Shown here: positions 10,604-21,382 of the stretch, in pieces
Layout of the letters: each line of letters starts with the position of its first letter
Position numbering within the stretch: the stretch's first letter is position 1
NCBI GenBank assembly: GCA_012862575.1
Contig: BLSF01000010.1
Coordinates: forward strand, 310,001 to 374,000
Source: Parietichytrium sp. I65-24A
Lineage: Eukaryota; Sar; Bigyra; Thraustochytrida; Thraustochytriidae
Direction of reading: 5' to 3'
Length of the DNA: 64,000 nucleotides
Translations under genes and position numbers: made by a program
The notes under the pieces: model-generated
The model's database searches: none
What the model saw: only the letters and a program-made list of their open reading frames with translations
Told to the model about the DNA's origin: nothing

Positions 10604-11475
10604 CTAAACCCATTCAAGCGCGTGCTGTGCATGATCCGTCGTCTGTTTCTCCAGAGCTTTTCCCCAGCACACAAAGCCTCTTTCGAGGCCCGTGCGACTT
10701 CGTTCGCTCTGCTGCTGCCACACAAACTCACTCGCTTTACAATTGTAAAGAGCCCCGGACTTGCGTACTTTTCTACGTTTCTATGTTTCTACTTTTCTAC
10801 TTTTCTACTTGTATACTCGCGCACTTTTGTACTTGTGCACTTTCGTACTTGTATTCTTCCATGCTTTTATCGTTACGGATCGTTCAATCGCTCAGTCCTT
10901 CAATTTCCCAAGCTGCGCAAAGGCTCTTTCAAACCTACAGAGCATCGCTCTCAAGATATCAATCGCTGTCATCGCTGTTTCACTTTCGCAATCACTTTCG
11001 AATTCCATCTGACTCTTCTGTACTTGCTTTACTTGCTTTGCATTTCACATTTGCATTTGACCGTTTCCACTAATTGCAAGTATTGAATCTTCAGCGCTTT
11101 CCAAGACTATTCAAGGCTCCGAGACCAATGGATTTTCTCCTCGGCGCTAGGGTAAAGAATAGCGCAGCGTTACTCGAGTATCTACGCTCTTTTCGCACAC
11201 TGGCATACACTGGCAAGTATTGATTGATTGATTGAAAGAGAGAAAGAGAAAGAGAGAGAAGTGACGAAGTCTGCGAGGACAGAGAGAGGTCCCAATGACA
11301 AGAGGAGACTGTCTTAGTGTACTCGAGTACCTTGTTCGTTTGTTTGGTGACCGTTAAAGTCCTCTTACTTTCTCAGAGCTTTGCACTATTTGTCCAATCT
11401 CGCAGAAAAACTGAGCGGAGACTTAGTGGCGTTGGCGGTGGAAGTTGGGCTGCAAGGAGACAGCAGGCAAACGCA
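10604..11475. other. Divergent intergenic region with TTTCTAC minisatellite
   Basis: This spacer lies between the LRR gene and the SYLF gene. A pyrimidine-rich tandem of TTTCTAC-like units occupies about 10764-10815. Palindromic TACTCGAGTA words occur at 11171-11180 and 11320-11329. I see no gene. The frame of the downstream gene is open to 11317 without an earlier ATG. Confidence 0.55.
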
Positions 11476-12276
11476 ATGGCATCGATGGATCACCAAGTGA
11501 AGCGGATGAGTTCCGTGCTGGAGGAGTACCTGAGAAACCAGCCGGATCAGATGGAGGCCCGGCAAGTGCTGGTGCGCGCGAAAGGGTTTCTGTATTTGAC
11601 GGTGGTGAAAGGTAGCTTTCTGTTCTCCGGGGCATTGGGGTACGGGATTTTCATCAAGCTGCTGGACGATGGGCAGTGGAGTGGACCAGTTTCGGTGATG
11701 CTGCTTAGTGCAGGTGCCGGGCTACAAATTGGTCTGATGAAGAGCGAGATTCTCATTCCTCTTCACTCGGCAAAGTCTATTCACATGTTCGAGTCCCATG
11801 GGCAGCTTCGGCTAGGCGCGGAGTATGCGCTGGCAATTGGGCCGATGGGGCTCAAGATTATGGGCGATGCTGGCTTTAACCGCAAAGGAGCCAACACGCA
11901 CGTGGCGACCGCAGCGTCTATGGGTGTTTATCTCGGCATCGCAATGGAAGGCACCATTTTAGTATCAAATCACTGGATCAATCATGCTTATTATCGCACC
12001 AATCATGCTGGCTTGAAGAACATCTTAAGCGGAAAAGTGCTGATGCCCTACGATCGACGAGAGAATCACCGAGAGCTTTGCCACGCACTAGAAGCACTTA
12101 ATGCAGTTATTCACATCGAGCCCATCTACAGTGATTTATCTCCGTTTCAGTGGCCGACTGATCCGAACCGTGGTATTCTATTGCAAGAGCTGCAGCGCGA
12201 TCCAAAAATATTACCTGTGGACAGTTCCGGGGCCTCAACGACGCACCACGAGGAAGGCGCGATGTCGCTGCAGTGA
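11476..12276 (+). CDS. SYLF-domain (Ysc84/SH3YL1-type) lipid-binding protein
   Basis: The 266-residue protein is almost entirely a SYLF domain, the phosphoinositide-binding fold of yeast Ysc84 and animal SH3YL1. Residues 20-185 carry the family pattern: AKGFLYLTVVKGSFLFSGALGYG, then SAGAGLQIGLMKSEILIPLHS, then the glycine-rich YALAIGPMG segment and SMGVYLGIAMEGTIL followed by N..YY...G. In the family this domain binds membranes and links to actin assembly. The SH3 domain found in fungi and animals is absent. The ATG at 11476 (MASMDHQVKRM) is the first; upstream in-frame codons would add a hydrophobic stretch only from a GTG. It converges on a myotubularin gene with 188 bases between stops; both concern phosphoinositides, though co-function is only suggestive. 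Confidence 0.88.
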   Translation: MASMDHQVKRMSSVLEEYLRNQPDQMEARQVLVRAKGFLYLTVVKGSFLFSGALGYGIFIKLLDDGQWSGPVSVMLLSAGAGLQIGLMKSEILIPLHSAKSIHMFESHGQLRLGAEYALAIGPMGLKIMGDAGFNRKGANTHVATAASMGVYLGIAMEGTILVSNHWINHAYYRTNHAGLKNILSGKVLMPYDRRENHRELCHALEALNAVIHIEPIYSDLSPFQWPTDPNRGILLQELQRDPKILPVDSSGASTTHHEEGAMSLQ

Positions 12277-12346
12277 TACTATTGTTTTCTGAACGGGTCA
12301 TCATGGGCGATTCGAGGGGAATTCAACAAATCTTCTTGTAGAAGGA

Positions 12347-12427
12347 CATCATCATCATCATTCTCATCAACATCATCGACAACAACCAGCAATAACAACA
12401 ACGACAACAACAACAACAACAACAACA
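12347..12427. repeat. CAT/CAA trinucleotide tract
   Basis: CATCATCATCAT followed by impure then pure CAA units lies in the shared 3' region between the SYLF and myotubularin stops. It would be transcribed in the 3' UTR of either gene. Confidence 0.8.
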
Positions 12428-12464
12428 GCGGGTTCGGTTTTAAAGAAGTGTCTTACATAGGTGT

Positions 12465-14822
12465 TCATAATGAGTACACAGCAGCATTCATGGTTTGCGG
12501 ACAGATGAATGGATGATCCCGAAAGTAATATCTTTTCCACACAGAGAGCGAAGCAACAGCGGTCGACGGCCAAAACGGACCTTGGAAGGGATGGTAGTCC
12601 CGGTTGGTGAATACCTCCCTGTTTTGAATGACTGCTGTCCACACGGACACAGTCCTCGAGGCAGCCCCGTTTTTAAATCTGTCAAATTCTGAGCTGTAGA
12701 AGAAGGTTCCAAAGCGTGCAGAAAAGAGCTGCTCAGCAAGAAAGAGTAGCAAGTCCTCATTGAACTCGAAAAGAGTCCGTCTCTGTTCCACCATGTTGAA
12801 CAAAGTGTCCAGGAACTGCAGGAAAATTGGACTAAATTCCTGGGAAGCTTTGTCTCCGTACCGCTGCTCGAAACGATGGCCGAATCTGCACCACTCTGAC
12901 TCCACGAGCTCGCAAAAGCCATCGATGGTCCTGAATCTCGGATCCACCAAGATCTTTGCGATGCAAACAATTTGCGGAGTTCTGTCGAAGCCATCGCTAC
13001 AGTGCACCAGCACGCTACTACCCTTCTTGTGAAGAAGATCGGCCACCCGGACGCTTGCAGAGAGGATGGCGCTCATGTGTGAGAACCAGGAGGATGCATG
13101 AATTTTATCCCAAAACTTTGCGTCCTTGTTGTCTTCGACTGCAGAGGTAAAAGCTGAAAGACTGGACCTCATCGTGTGGATGTTACCAATCTGGCAGAGT
13201 TCTACGGTGGCATTCTGATAGCATTTGGCCTTTTCCACTCCCTTGCCCTGCAGTGCGTTTCCAAGAACAGCAGGCCTTCCGCGCGCGTCAATGATGTGCA
13301 GCTTTTTGGATCGCGAGCTGCGCGAAAAGATTTCTAAGAGCTGCTCGTCCAGCGCCGAGCGATGATTGACCACGCCCGCCATCGGCTGACTGCTTCGGCA
13401 GAGGATGCTGCCGTTTTCTGGATGCACCCAGCGAATCGTTGGAAATCTTCCACTGCTTCGATGATAAGAAGCTTTTAAAACTTTTCCGTCATCAAACGAT
13501 TCGGGTACAACCAGCAAGCGCGGATAGCTCTTGCAAATTTCAAAAGAGCTCCCCTGGTCGAGCAGGCGAATGGCCACGAGGGGGTCGTGGTGCGTTGAAT
13601 GAGCGCTTTTCATCGCTGTTTGGAATCGTTCGAATTCTTTGGATGGGTCGTGCGCTCCGATCCAACCTTCATAATTTGCTTCCACTTGAAGCTCAGGAAA
13701 CTCCGCCTGCGACTCTATCTGTGCCCCGACCACAGCGTTGTCTCCAGAATTCGCGGCGTGCTGCCTCAGCCCGTGCAAGTATGTAAATTTATTTGGTACT
13801 AGTCGGCTCCACGAAAAGATATTTCTCTTGAGCTGCTCAAGCCAGTGGCTGGATTTGTCGAATGCGAATGTTAGCCTTCGGTAGTCCTTCGTCTGGATGA
13901 TCAAAGAAGGAAAGTCCACCTTAATATCATGAATTGACCACAAAGAGACTGCAGTCCAGCCAAAGAAAGTCCCATCTTCTCTATACACGACGCGGCCAAC
14001 TTGGTCAGCAGCTGGCCCGTGAGCTTTATATAACGAGAAGAAGACTCGGAAATTCGTGATCCAAACAACTCCGTAAACAGGCTTCCAAACTCCAGCGTCT
14101 TGGGGCGACATGTACGAAACTCTTTCTTCCTGGAGAAGGATGTGCTCAGCATTGAGTAGCTTTGGCTGGCAAACACAGGCGCCAAGCGAGAGACCTGCCA
14201 AGTCCTGTGGAAAGGACTCTTCTCGTTCCACAGGCTCGGGCTCGAGTTCGTGCTCTACTTGGGCAAGGCTCACGTTCTCTTGAGAAACATGCGCTTTTCC
14301 TTCGCAGAGTTGGCCGTGCTGATTAAGATTCTGAACAGTGTCAATAAACTTACGACGGTCTTCGCGGGTTCTGAAGATGAAGGTGCGGGGAGCAATAGTC
14401 GCGCCTTTGCCGACATTGGGCATCGAAAAGTAGACGTCGAGCGGCCAAGCGTATTCTTTCTCTTTGGAGGACGATACCGAGATTGTCTGTGTAAAGTGGA
14501 CTTTCGCATTCTCTTGATCCATCCTCGTGATTCTGGAAACCGGCAGTGACTTTGGCCGACCGCGCTCACCCGCGATGACGATGCAACTGTTGATGGCGCT
14601 CACCGCCACAAGCCTCTGGCTCACCCTCAACTTTTTTCTCTTGAGCGCCTGAAACACCACCGAGTCCGCTGGCACTTGCGCCGACCATTCATTTTGAGCG
14701 CTCTTCTCCGCCACTGACTCGCCAACCTTTGGCCCCACTATGCTCGCGTCTCCCGTGTGCTCATCGCGTTTCCTCCTCTGCCAGAACGCCTGCTTGGAAG
14801 TCCATGCCAGCGGCAAGGCCAT
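12465..14822 (-). CDS. Myotubularin-family phosphoinositide 3-phosphatase
   Basis: The 785-residue protein has an N-terminal PH/GRAM-like region (about 30-360, including GVVWITNFRVFFSLY) followed by the myotubularin phosphatase domain. The active-site loop HCSDGFDRT lies near residue 607 and keeps the CX5R cysteine, arginine and both aspartates; most relatives read HCSDGWDRT, so one W-to-F change is present but no catalytic residue is lost. Family members hydrolyse the 3-phosphate of PI3P and PI(3,5)P2 on endosomal membranes. Other signatures: SYPRLLVVPES, RFPTIRWVHPENGSILCRSSQP and LHIIDARGRPAVLGN. No C-terminal FYVE domain or coiled coil is seen. The ATG at 14822 is the first in frame. Predicted to be active, unlike the family's many pseudophosphatases. 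Confidence 0.93.
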   Translation of the reverse strand: MALPLAWTSKQAFWQRRKRDEHTGDASIVGPKVGESVAEKSAQNEWSAQVPADSVVFQALKRKKLRVSQRLVAVSAINSCIVIAGERGRPKSLPVSRITRMDQENAKVHFTQTISVSSSKEKEYAWPLDVYFSMPNVGKGATIAPRTFIFRTREDRRKFIDTVQNLNQHGQLCEGKAHVSQENVSLAQVEHELEPEPVEREESFPQDLAGLSLGACVCQPKLLNAEHILLQEERVSYMSPQDAGVWKPVYGVVWITNFRVFFSLYKAHGPAADQVGRVVYREDGTFFGWTAVSLWSIHDIKVDFPSLIIQTKDYRRLTFAFDKSSHWLEQLKRNIFSWSRLVPNKFTYLHGLRQHAANSGDNAVVGAQIESQAEFPELQVEANYEGWIGAHDPSKEFERFQTAMKSAHSTHHDPLVAIRLLDQGSSFEICKSYPRLLVVPESFDDGKVLKASYHRSSGRFPTIRWVHPENGSILCRSSQPMAGVVNHRSALDEQLLEIFSRSSRSKKLHIIDARGRPAVLGNALQGKGVEKAKCYQNATVELCQIGNIHTMRSSLSAFTSAVEDNKDAKFWDKIHASSWFSHMSAILSASVRVADLLHKKGSSVLVHCSDGFDRTPQIVCIAKILVDPRFRTIDGFCELVESEWCRFGHRFEQRYGDKASQEFSPIFLQFLDTLFNMVEQRRTLFEFNEDLLLFLAEQLFSARFGTFFYSSEFDRFKNGAASRTVSVWTAVIQNREVFTNRDYHPFQGPFWPSTAVASLSVWKRYYFRDHPFICPQTMNAAVYSL

Positions 14823-16841
14823 TTCAAAATCACCAGACGCCGCGAACCTCGGCCTTTCTTTTTTCCCACCTTTAATGGGCTGACAGCAGCCTCACCAAGT
14901 ACGAGAAGAATCGAGACAGCCTCGAGCCCCGCAAGGCAATTCGATGTCCGTGTCCCTCAGTGTTCTCGGTTCAGGCCGTCAACTACTTGAGCGCGTTCAT
15001 CCGCAGCGTTTGCGGAGGTTCCAATTGCATCCAATTGCACTTTGCCCGCGCGGGTCAAACAACACTTTGTCGCTCCCGTGAGCTCCGCTTGGGATCACCT
15101 CCTCCTTCGCGCCACGACGCCTTGATGCGCCACCTTTCGAGCGGCCAGTCTTTCTGTCAATCTGTCTACCTGTCAATCTGTCTATCTGTCAATCTGTCTG
15201 TCAGTGAGTGAGTGAGCAAGTGAGTGAGTTTGACTTGCTGCCGTGCCAAACGCGCAACCCTTTTCATTCATTTCTATTTTTCACACATTCCACAAAGCTA
15301 ATTATAAGTTACTTAGACGCCACTCTTGCTACTCTTGCACGCTTCACACTCCGCGCACTCGTACCGTATTGAGTAGCCGCCGTTAACCCAGAGCTACTTG
15401 TAGCTCCGCGGCAACTTCGCATCGTCATATAGTTGGCTCTAAAAGCTCTGCTAGCTGGATGTGTTAGCTGTCCGTGCAGCGGGAGCTTGAGTGGTGGGGT
15501 AAGGTGTTTGGTAGCGCGGACGGTACTAGTGCTAGAGTACTCCATGAGACTGAGTGCAGAAGTCACAACAGAGCTATACAGAACTTCGAGAGAGAGAGTA
15601 GAGATGAGTAGAGAGTCCTCAGAGACAGTACTGACTGTGGGTAGCAAACAGTAGGCCTCCCGGTACACGGTATAAAGTAGTTAGTGTGCACTAATACTCA
15701 CAGTATACTCACAAAAGCGAAAAGCGAAAAGCGAAAATCGAAATTGAAACAAAAGCAAAAGAGGTGCGAGATGAGGTCTGAATGAATGTGTCGTTCTTCT
15801 TGAATTGGAATTTATTTTATTTTAAAATATATTGAAAAGCACCACAAAAGAAACAAAACAAATGCCAAGTGCTGCGTGGTGAGTGGGTTCTGAAAATTTT
15901 GAAAGCAAACGGCATGGACGCGATAGATGGATAGATAGATGGATTGGCAGTCGAGTGCCATGTGGGCTCAATCACACGGACAGTGAATTCTGAATTCTGA
16001 TCGCGTGACTGCTTCGTTCATGGTGCTCACGAAATGCAGACAGGCACGCGTATCCGTACTGACAGTGAGTACTGAATACAAAGTCGATGAAATCTAAACT
16101 ATAATTTACACCTGGCAAAATTGGTTGCTGGCGTCGCTTTTCCCTCAGCCACCAAAGGACAATCGCGATTTCGCAGCTGGCGAACTGTAGATTGCTGGAC
16201 AAAGCTGGCAGGGTGACTGAAATGAATCGCATCTCCACAAGCTGGTCGATGAGGCAATCCCTCTCGGCTGCCAACTTGCTTTCACCCTTGACTTGACTTG
16301 GCACGTGACTTGACTTGACTGGAGTCTCACGTGCACAATGTGCACATATGTGCACACATTTGCATTCCATTGCACCTGAGCTGCTACCCGAACCACTACT
16401 GCAAATCATAGTTACATTTCCGTGTCAGGAGAAAGAACAAAGTACTGCTCGCGATCAAGGAGCTGTTCTGCAATCTCGTAACGGATAGTTTCGCACTAGC
16501 TACCATTTGTTCCAATGGAAGAGCGTTCGAAGAGACCGGTAATGAGCACCGATGCGATACCGGTACCTGCGAGAAGAAGGAACGCATTCGCTGTTCCAGA
16601 CCCAGCGTTCATCATCCATCCATGCATCCATGCATCCATACATCCATGCATCCATCATACATCCATACATTCATACGTTCATACGTTCATACAGAGCGAG
16701 CCTGCGCGGAGGTTGGCCCACCGTGTGTTTCTGGGTTGCGGGAGACGGAAGGTCTGTGGATGTTTTGGATGTAGAAGAGGTGAGTATTCAGAATTCAGAA
16801 GTAAGGCCAGATTGATGCGTTGAGGCGACCAGTGCGTGGCA
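14823..16841. other. Intergenic region with repeats, no convincing gene
   Basis: This 2-kb spacer contains CTGTCTATCTGTCAAT-type units at about 15151-15215, GATA/GATG units at 15923-15944, a CATC/CATA tandem at 16609-16694, GAATTCTGAATTCTGA words near 15986, and two copies of the TGACAGTGA motif (near 15978 and 16059). A 145-codon ATG frame on the minus strand (15972-16409) has no recognisable domain and is doubtful. Confidence 0.5.
16609..16694. repeat. CATC/CATA/CATTCATA tandem
   Basis: Imperfect 4- and 8-base units (CATCCATG, CATCCATA, TTCATACG) are repeated about 20 times, ending some 150 bases before the coiled-coil gene start. This would lie in its promoter or 5' UTR. Confidence 0.8.
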
Positions 16842-18746
16842 ATGTTGCACCTCGAGGCGGAGGAGGCGTGCCGCAAAGCGAGCAAGTTGTTGGCGAAATT
16901 GCGGGAAAAGTTCGGCCCGGACGGCTGCCCTGCAAAGGATGCAGAGGAAGGATTGCGAAAGTGCAGACAAATTGTCAAAAATGAGCTTTCTGAGTTCTTG
17001 GAGCAAACCCAGGAGCAAATGGAGTTTAGCGCTCTGAAAAGTGCCATCTTCGAGCTCAAGAGAGAGAAGAATGCTCTCCGGAGTCAGGTGAGCATGCTGG
17101 AAGGGCGAGTGAAAAACAGGGATAGAGCACTGGAGCAGCAGAGGCTTGCGTACATGCGCGAGATTATTGGTCTCAAAGAGTCTCTGTATAATGGCGCATC
17201 TCGCGAAGCTGTTGTTGTGCTTGAACCTGCGGACACAAAGCGGACGATCGTGCAAGACCGTCATTCGAGACCATCTTTAGTTGACGGGGATCAAGCGAAA
17301 GCCTCAGATGAAGCCATGACTCTCCTCAATCAAGGAACGGGGGAAGAGCCAACCACTCCTATCGACACCGAAACTGTTATTGAGAAATTTCGGCAGAAAA
17401 AACCTGGATTGGGAAGTTTTGCGTCTGTTGAGGATCTTAACTCAGACGGAGACCAGGACGAGGAGAAAACAAGACAACTGGCTGTCGCCAAGCAGCAACT
17501 TAAAATTTTAACAAGTCAGCTTCATGCAGCGCAGGAGCGAACAAAGCAGGTATTGGAGGAACTTACCAAGTCGCAGACCACACGGGAATACACCGAACGC
17601 GAGCTAGCCGAGCTTGCCAAGAAATTGGAGGCTTTGGAGAAATTTGACGTGAAACTCCTCAAGGCACAAAATACCCAATTGCAGACAGATATTAGCGAAA
17701 AGCAAGCCTTTATCGAGGACATGAAGAGTAAGCATGAAATCGAGTCCTGTGAGAGAGCAGAAGAGATTGCGAATTTGAAGGTGCTGTTAGCCGACCAAGG
17801 CCCGAAGACAATCAAGCTCGTAACTCACTTTGTAAGAGAGTTTGAGCAGTGTATATCCAGACTTGATGACAAAATTTGCGGGAATTTGGAGCTCCTGGAC
17901 GGGAGAATCCGTGAGTCGGAAGACAACGTTAAACAGGTTGTTCTAATTCGGAAATACAACCCAGTCGCTCTCAAGTTGAAACGAGACGTTGTCAGACTAG
18001 AAAAGATAGTGACGGAACTACAGAATGAGTCTGATTGGGCAACGGATGAAGAAGAAGCTGGAGGCGATACTAGGCTGCAATCTCAGAGAAGCAGTGTGAG
18101 AGGCCGTCGCGAGTCCTCCGCGTTGGAGTCGAACAACGGTTCGTTTCACAACCAAAGCTTTTCACTGCTTCGCCGCGAGTCCTTCCGAAGTGACATGAGC
18201 TCGAGCTCTTCTTATCGCAAGAAAGGCGACTTTAAGCGTGGCAGGACTCCGTCACGGATGAACTTCGCTGACATGCTGGAGATCGACGAAACAGTTGACG
18301 AAGCTATTCATTCGAATTGCAAAGACGCATCTGAGTTTTCACGCAGAGAACGAATATTGCATGACTTGAACGAGAGAGAGAACGAGCTGAGAGATCTTCA
18401 GAATGCATTGACGCGTGCTGCTGCGGTGAGTAAAACAGTGAGCGAGTCTGGGAATCCCGGCCTTGAAAAGCTTCTGGAGCACTTTGAAACGAAAAACTTG
18501 AGCTTCAAAGAGTCGGACTTATTCAACCAAGCGGAGGAAGAGATAGGCGAGCAGATCCAGACTGCAAGAGCCTACGGGCGAACCATACGTGTTTCGGATA
18601 AGATGGAAACGATGCGGTCCAGAAGGCCGCAAACCGCGCGCTCCTACCGCCCAGAAAAAGCTGAATTTAGAGAATTTCTGCGCAACATGCACATCGTACA
18701 CGCCGAAACAGTTGGCGATGTCTTGCGTCGAGTGAAGCATAACTAA
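16842..18746 (+). CDS. Coiled-coil protein of unknown function
   Basis: The 634-residue protein is mostly heptad-like coiled coil with no enzyme motif. Strong coiled coil spans about 55-130 (with LAYMREIIGLKESLYNG, a short segment of a kind I associate with protist coiled-coil proteins) and about 205-320. A serine-rich, basic segment follows (about 405-480, RRESFRSDMSSSSSYRKKGDFKRGR), then a second helical region from 500 on. The C-terminal tail is basic and ends RRVKHN. The ATG at 16842 is used; a GTG two codons earlier is not. A cytoskeletal or ciliary structural role is possible in this gene set but is only a guess. Not recognised by name. Confidence 0.8.
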   Translation: MLHLEAEEACRKASKLLAKLREKFGPDGCPAKDAEEGLRKCRQIVKNELSEFLEQTQEQMEFSALKSAIFELKREKNALRSQVSMLEGRVKNRDRALEQQRLAYMREIIGLKESLYNGASREAVVVLEPADTKRTIVQDRHSRPSLVDGDQAKASDEAMTLLNQGTGEEPTTPIDTETVIEKFRQKKPGLGSFASVEDLNSDGDQDEEKTRQLAVAKQQLKILTSQLHAAQERTKQVLEELTKSQTTREYTERELAELAKKLEALEKFDVKLLKAQNTQLQTDISEKQAFIEDMKSKHEIESCERAEEIANLKVLLADQGPKTIKLVTHFVREFEQCISRLDDKICGNLELLDGRIRESEDNVKQVVLIRKYNPVALKLKRDVVRLEKIVTELQNESDWATDEEEAGGDTRLQSQRSSVRGRRESSALESNNGSFHNQSFSLLRRESFRSDMSSSSSYRKKGDFKRGRTPSRMNFADMLEIDETVDEAIHSNCKDASEFSRRERILHDLNERENELRDLQNALTRAAAVSKTVSESGNPGLEKLLEHFETKNLSFKESDLFNQAEEEIGEQIQTARAYGRTIRVSDKMETMRSRRPQTARSYRPEKAEFREFLRNMHIVHAETVGDVLRRVKHN

Positions 18747-18974
18747 ATCCTTCCTTCCGGGTACTGATTATTAAACTCACTGTTGAGAGGCAGGTTGCTG
18801 AATATGCAAAAAATATATTCTGTTCTGAACGAGGGTGTAGTCTACAGCTTATGCGCGAGCAGATTCCCTCGCGCTGGCCGGCAGCGACTGAACACTAACA
18901 GTAAATTAAAAACTCAAACTTGCTCAGAGTGATGACAAATAAAACAAGAATTTAAAATATATAACACAACACGA

Positions 18975-19412
18975 TTACACGAGCTTGCCCACAATCGGGT
19001 ACTTATCTTGCATGCGCTGCACCCACGACTGCAGCGTCTGCTTCTGCGCATCTGTCAGGTCCTCAACAGACGGATTGAGGACATCCTCGCGTTCGAGAGA
19101 CATTTTCGCCAGCGCTCTGCTGGCGTCTCTGCCCCCGAGCGCCTCGTATCCCCCGCCCGGCCCATACATTGCCTTGCTCTGCGTCACGTCAAACACCAGC
19201 CCATCCAGCGCAATGTACACACTTTCGCCACTTGTTCCGTCAAAGCGTGCGAGCTCCTCGCGAGTCATCTCCTTTCTGGCGCTGCAGTCCGCGCCGGAGA
19301 TAACAACCGCTCCTCCCGTGCACCGTGCGCATGTGCACCTTGGCTCGTGTATCTGCACTGCGTCGCGTTCGCAGCGAGTCAGGTGCGCCAGCACTCGCTC
19401 CACCCGGTGCAT
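18975..19412 (-). CDS. Membrane-associated progesterone receptor (MAPR)-type cytochrome b5-like protein
   Basis: The 145-residue protein holds a cytochrome b5-like haem/steroid-binding domain of the MAPR (PGRMC/neudesin/Dap1) kind from about residue 45 to 145: MTREELARFDGTSGESVYIALDGLVFDVTQS, then YGPGGGYEALGGRDASRALAKMS. The YGPGGGY tyrosine matches the haem-ligating tyrosine of PGRMC1, while the HPGG histidine loop of true b5 is absent, as expected. Family members bind haem and modulate P450s and sterol metabolism. There is no obvious N-terminal membrane helix; instead the N-terminus has a CTCARC cysteine cluster. The start is the ATG at 19412 (MHRVERVLAH). A P450-b5 gene lies about 3 kb away. 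Confidence 0.85.
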   Translation of the reverse strand: MHRVERVLAHLTRCERDAVQIHEPRCTCARCTGGAVVISGADCSARKEMTREELARFDGTSGESVYIALDGLVFDVTQSKAMYGPGGGYEALGGRDASRALAKMSLEREDVLNPSVEDLTDAQKQTLQSWVQRMQDKYPIVGKLV

Positions 19413-21382
19413 TTTCACTCTTTCTCCGACGATATCGTGGACTCAGACTACTCAGACCCGAGTTCTCACACTTGGACCTCGTGCGTACACGTGCGTATGT
19501 GTGTAAGTTTGCGTGTAAGTGTACGTGTAAGTGCACGTGCACGTATGCGTGGCTGTTTGTTGTGGCTTTGGGTCCTTAGCTGTGAGCTCAAGCGCTCTTG
19601 AAGTACTTGAAAGTGCTCGCAACTCGTGCGTTTTTCGAGGCTCCCGAGGTGCTCGTTTTGCTCGTTCCGCTCTCCAAATGCTACGCAATGAACAAAAGGA
19701 AGGTAAGCGAAGCTTGCGACTGATGTTGCGTAAGCGAAGTAAGCGACATGTTTCTCTAGTTGAACGGTGGGAGAAAGCCGGCCTGATCTTCAGAATCTTC
19801 AGATGAAATGGTTTGAACGGCCGAGAAGTTTCTTTACATTCTTCAGTAGGCACATCTCAAAATCACATGTCAAATGTCAACAACGCCTTCCGATTCTTCC
19901 AATCTCACAAATCTCACTGCCGATATCTGCCGATACGCCAAACTCAATCTCACTTTCAACAAGCAAAAGACTTCAATGAACGATAATCGAATCACAAGAA
20001 TCTAAATTCTAAAATACTCTAATAAATTGTAAAAAAGAAAGCCTATTTCTGAAGCTGGCTGGTTCCGAATTCTGAATTCTGTTTGCTGAGGCTCTCATCT
20101 CATTTGAGGATCAGCGCCTCAAGACTCTCAAGAAACTGGACGCGACTATCGCCCACTCCGTTGCGAGTGCTCTTGAGTTGCGAATTGATGTCTAGTCTGG
20201 TGCGCCGCAAGGGCCAACCCAGCGTCCTTCTACTCGTGCAGACAGGCAGAAGTTTGCAAATGGACAGCTTTCGCGACCAAGTTGGCACCAAACTGTACTT
20301 CCGCACCATGCGCCATGCGGCAGGTGAGTAGTGAGTGCGCGTACTCAGTACTCAGAATGCCGGTATGCTCAAGTCATGCGAGATGGGCCGTTTTGCATGG
20401 CCCACCTCGCGACAAGCAAGCTCGTTGAGTCTCTCGGCTTCTGACCAGCGAAATCTCTGCTTTCGCGAGAGCAAAGTCGCACGAAACAGTATGCACGACA
20501 ACGCCAGCGCGGCCAAGTGATAGATAGCTCTAGAGAAACAACCCAATATGAGGACTTTTCTGTGATTTGGTTTGAGGAAAAGAAAGAAAGAAAGTACTTC
20601 TTTCTACCAGAATCCGTGTAAATCCATATCCGAAAAAGTTGGAAGGCCGTCTGATTCCAACCACGTAGCTTGCCTCTCTTTCCAGGAGCGCAAACCCGCG
20701 AACAAGTAGTTGTCCTATCTGCGCGCGCGTGGGTGTGCAACTTGAACTTGGAACTCACAGCAGCGAGAACGCCAATCGAGCCAACAAGCACAACAAACGC
20801 GTTTTCTGCTGGGCCATCATGATCATGGGATTCGATTTCAACCAACAGCCTTTGCGGTCAGTACATGATAGAGCCTTCATCGCGATCATGATGAAAGCTT
20901 GAAAGCAAGCACAACCGACAGCGAAACTCACTCGCTCAACGCCCCCACTCTCTCGTAGGAAGGAGCTTTCGTGTCGCTGCCAATTGGTCGCTTTTTCGAC
21001 CGTGAGAACGAGAATCCAAATGAAACAGCGAGACAAACAAACAAACAAACGTTCGTTTAACAATGGGCTTCCGAGATCTTCCGAGTCAAAAAAATTCAAG
21101 CAAATTCCATGTCTGAGTAGATCGAGTTGGCGCTAACTAATATTCCATGAAAGCAGTGGCGGGCAGGCGTAGAGGCGGCTGAGGAGAGCGGTAGGTAGGC
21201 CAGAGGGCAAGTAGGACAAGTAGGGCAAGAGCCGCAGCGGAGATCTTCGTTCATCGTTGTGACCTTCGACTGTCAATTGCCAATTGCCAATTGCCGATTG
21301 CCGATTGTCAATTGTCATCGTCGATAGCAACCATCCGTGCGTCGCGACGTTGTGAAGATCGCAGAGCGATAGGCCGAGCAGC
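19413..21382. other. Intergenic region, one doubtful small frame
   Basis: This spacer contains GAATTC repeats near 20069, GAAA/GAAG runs near 20575, ACTCAGTACTCAG at about 20342-20355, and a CAATTGCC tandem at 21268-21318. A 47-codon ATG frame (20188-20331, starting MSSLVRRKGQPSVLLLVQTG) ends in GGTGAGTAG, so it could be an exon followed by a GTGAGT donor. I do not recognise it and cannot support a gene. Confidence 0.4.
21268..21318. repeat. CAATTGC(C/T)-type short tandem
   Basis: About seven 7-base units (CAATTGC, CGATTGC, CAATTGT) lie 65-115 bases upstream of the COP9 subunit 8 start codon, so they sit in its promoter or leader. Confidence 0.75.

Noticed and set aside
15972-16409. 145-codon minus-strand ATG frame
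   Set aside because: No domain, no neighbour logic, overlaps motif copies; could be chance.
20188-20331. 47-codon ATG frame ending at a GTGAGT donor-like site
   Set aside because: A possible exon, but no acceptor gives a recognisable continuation.
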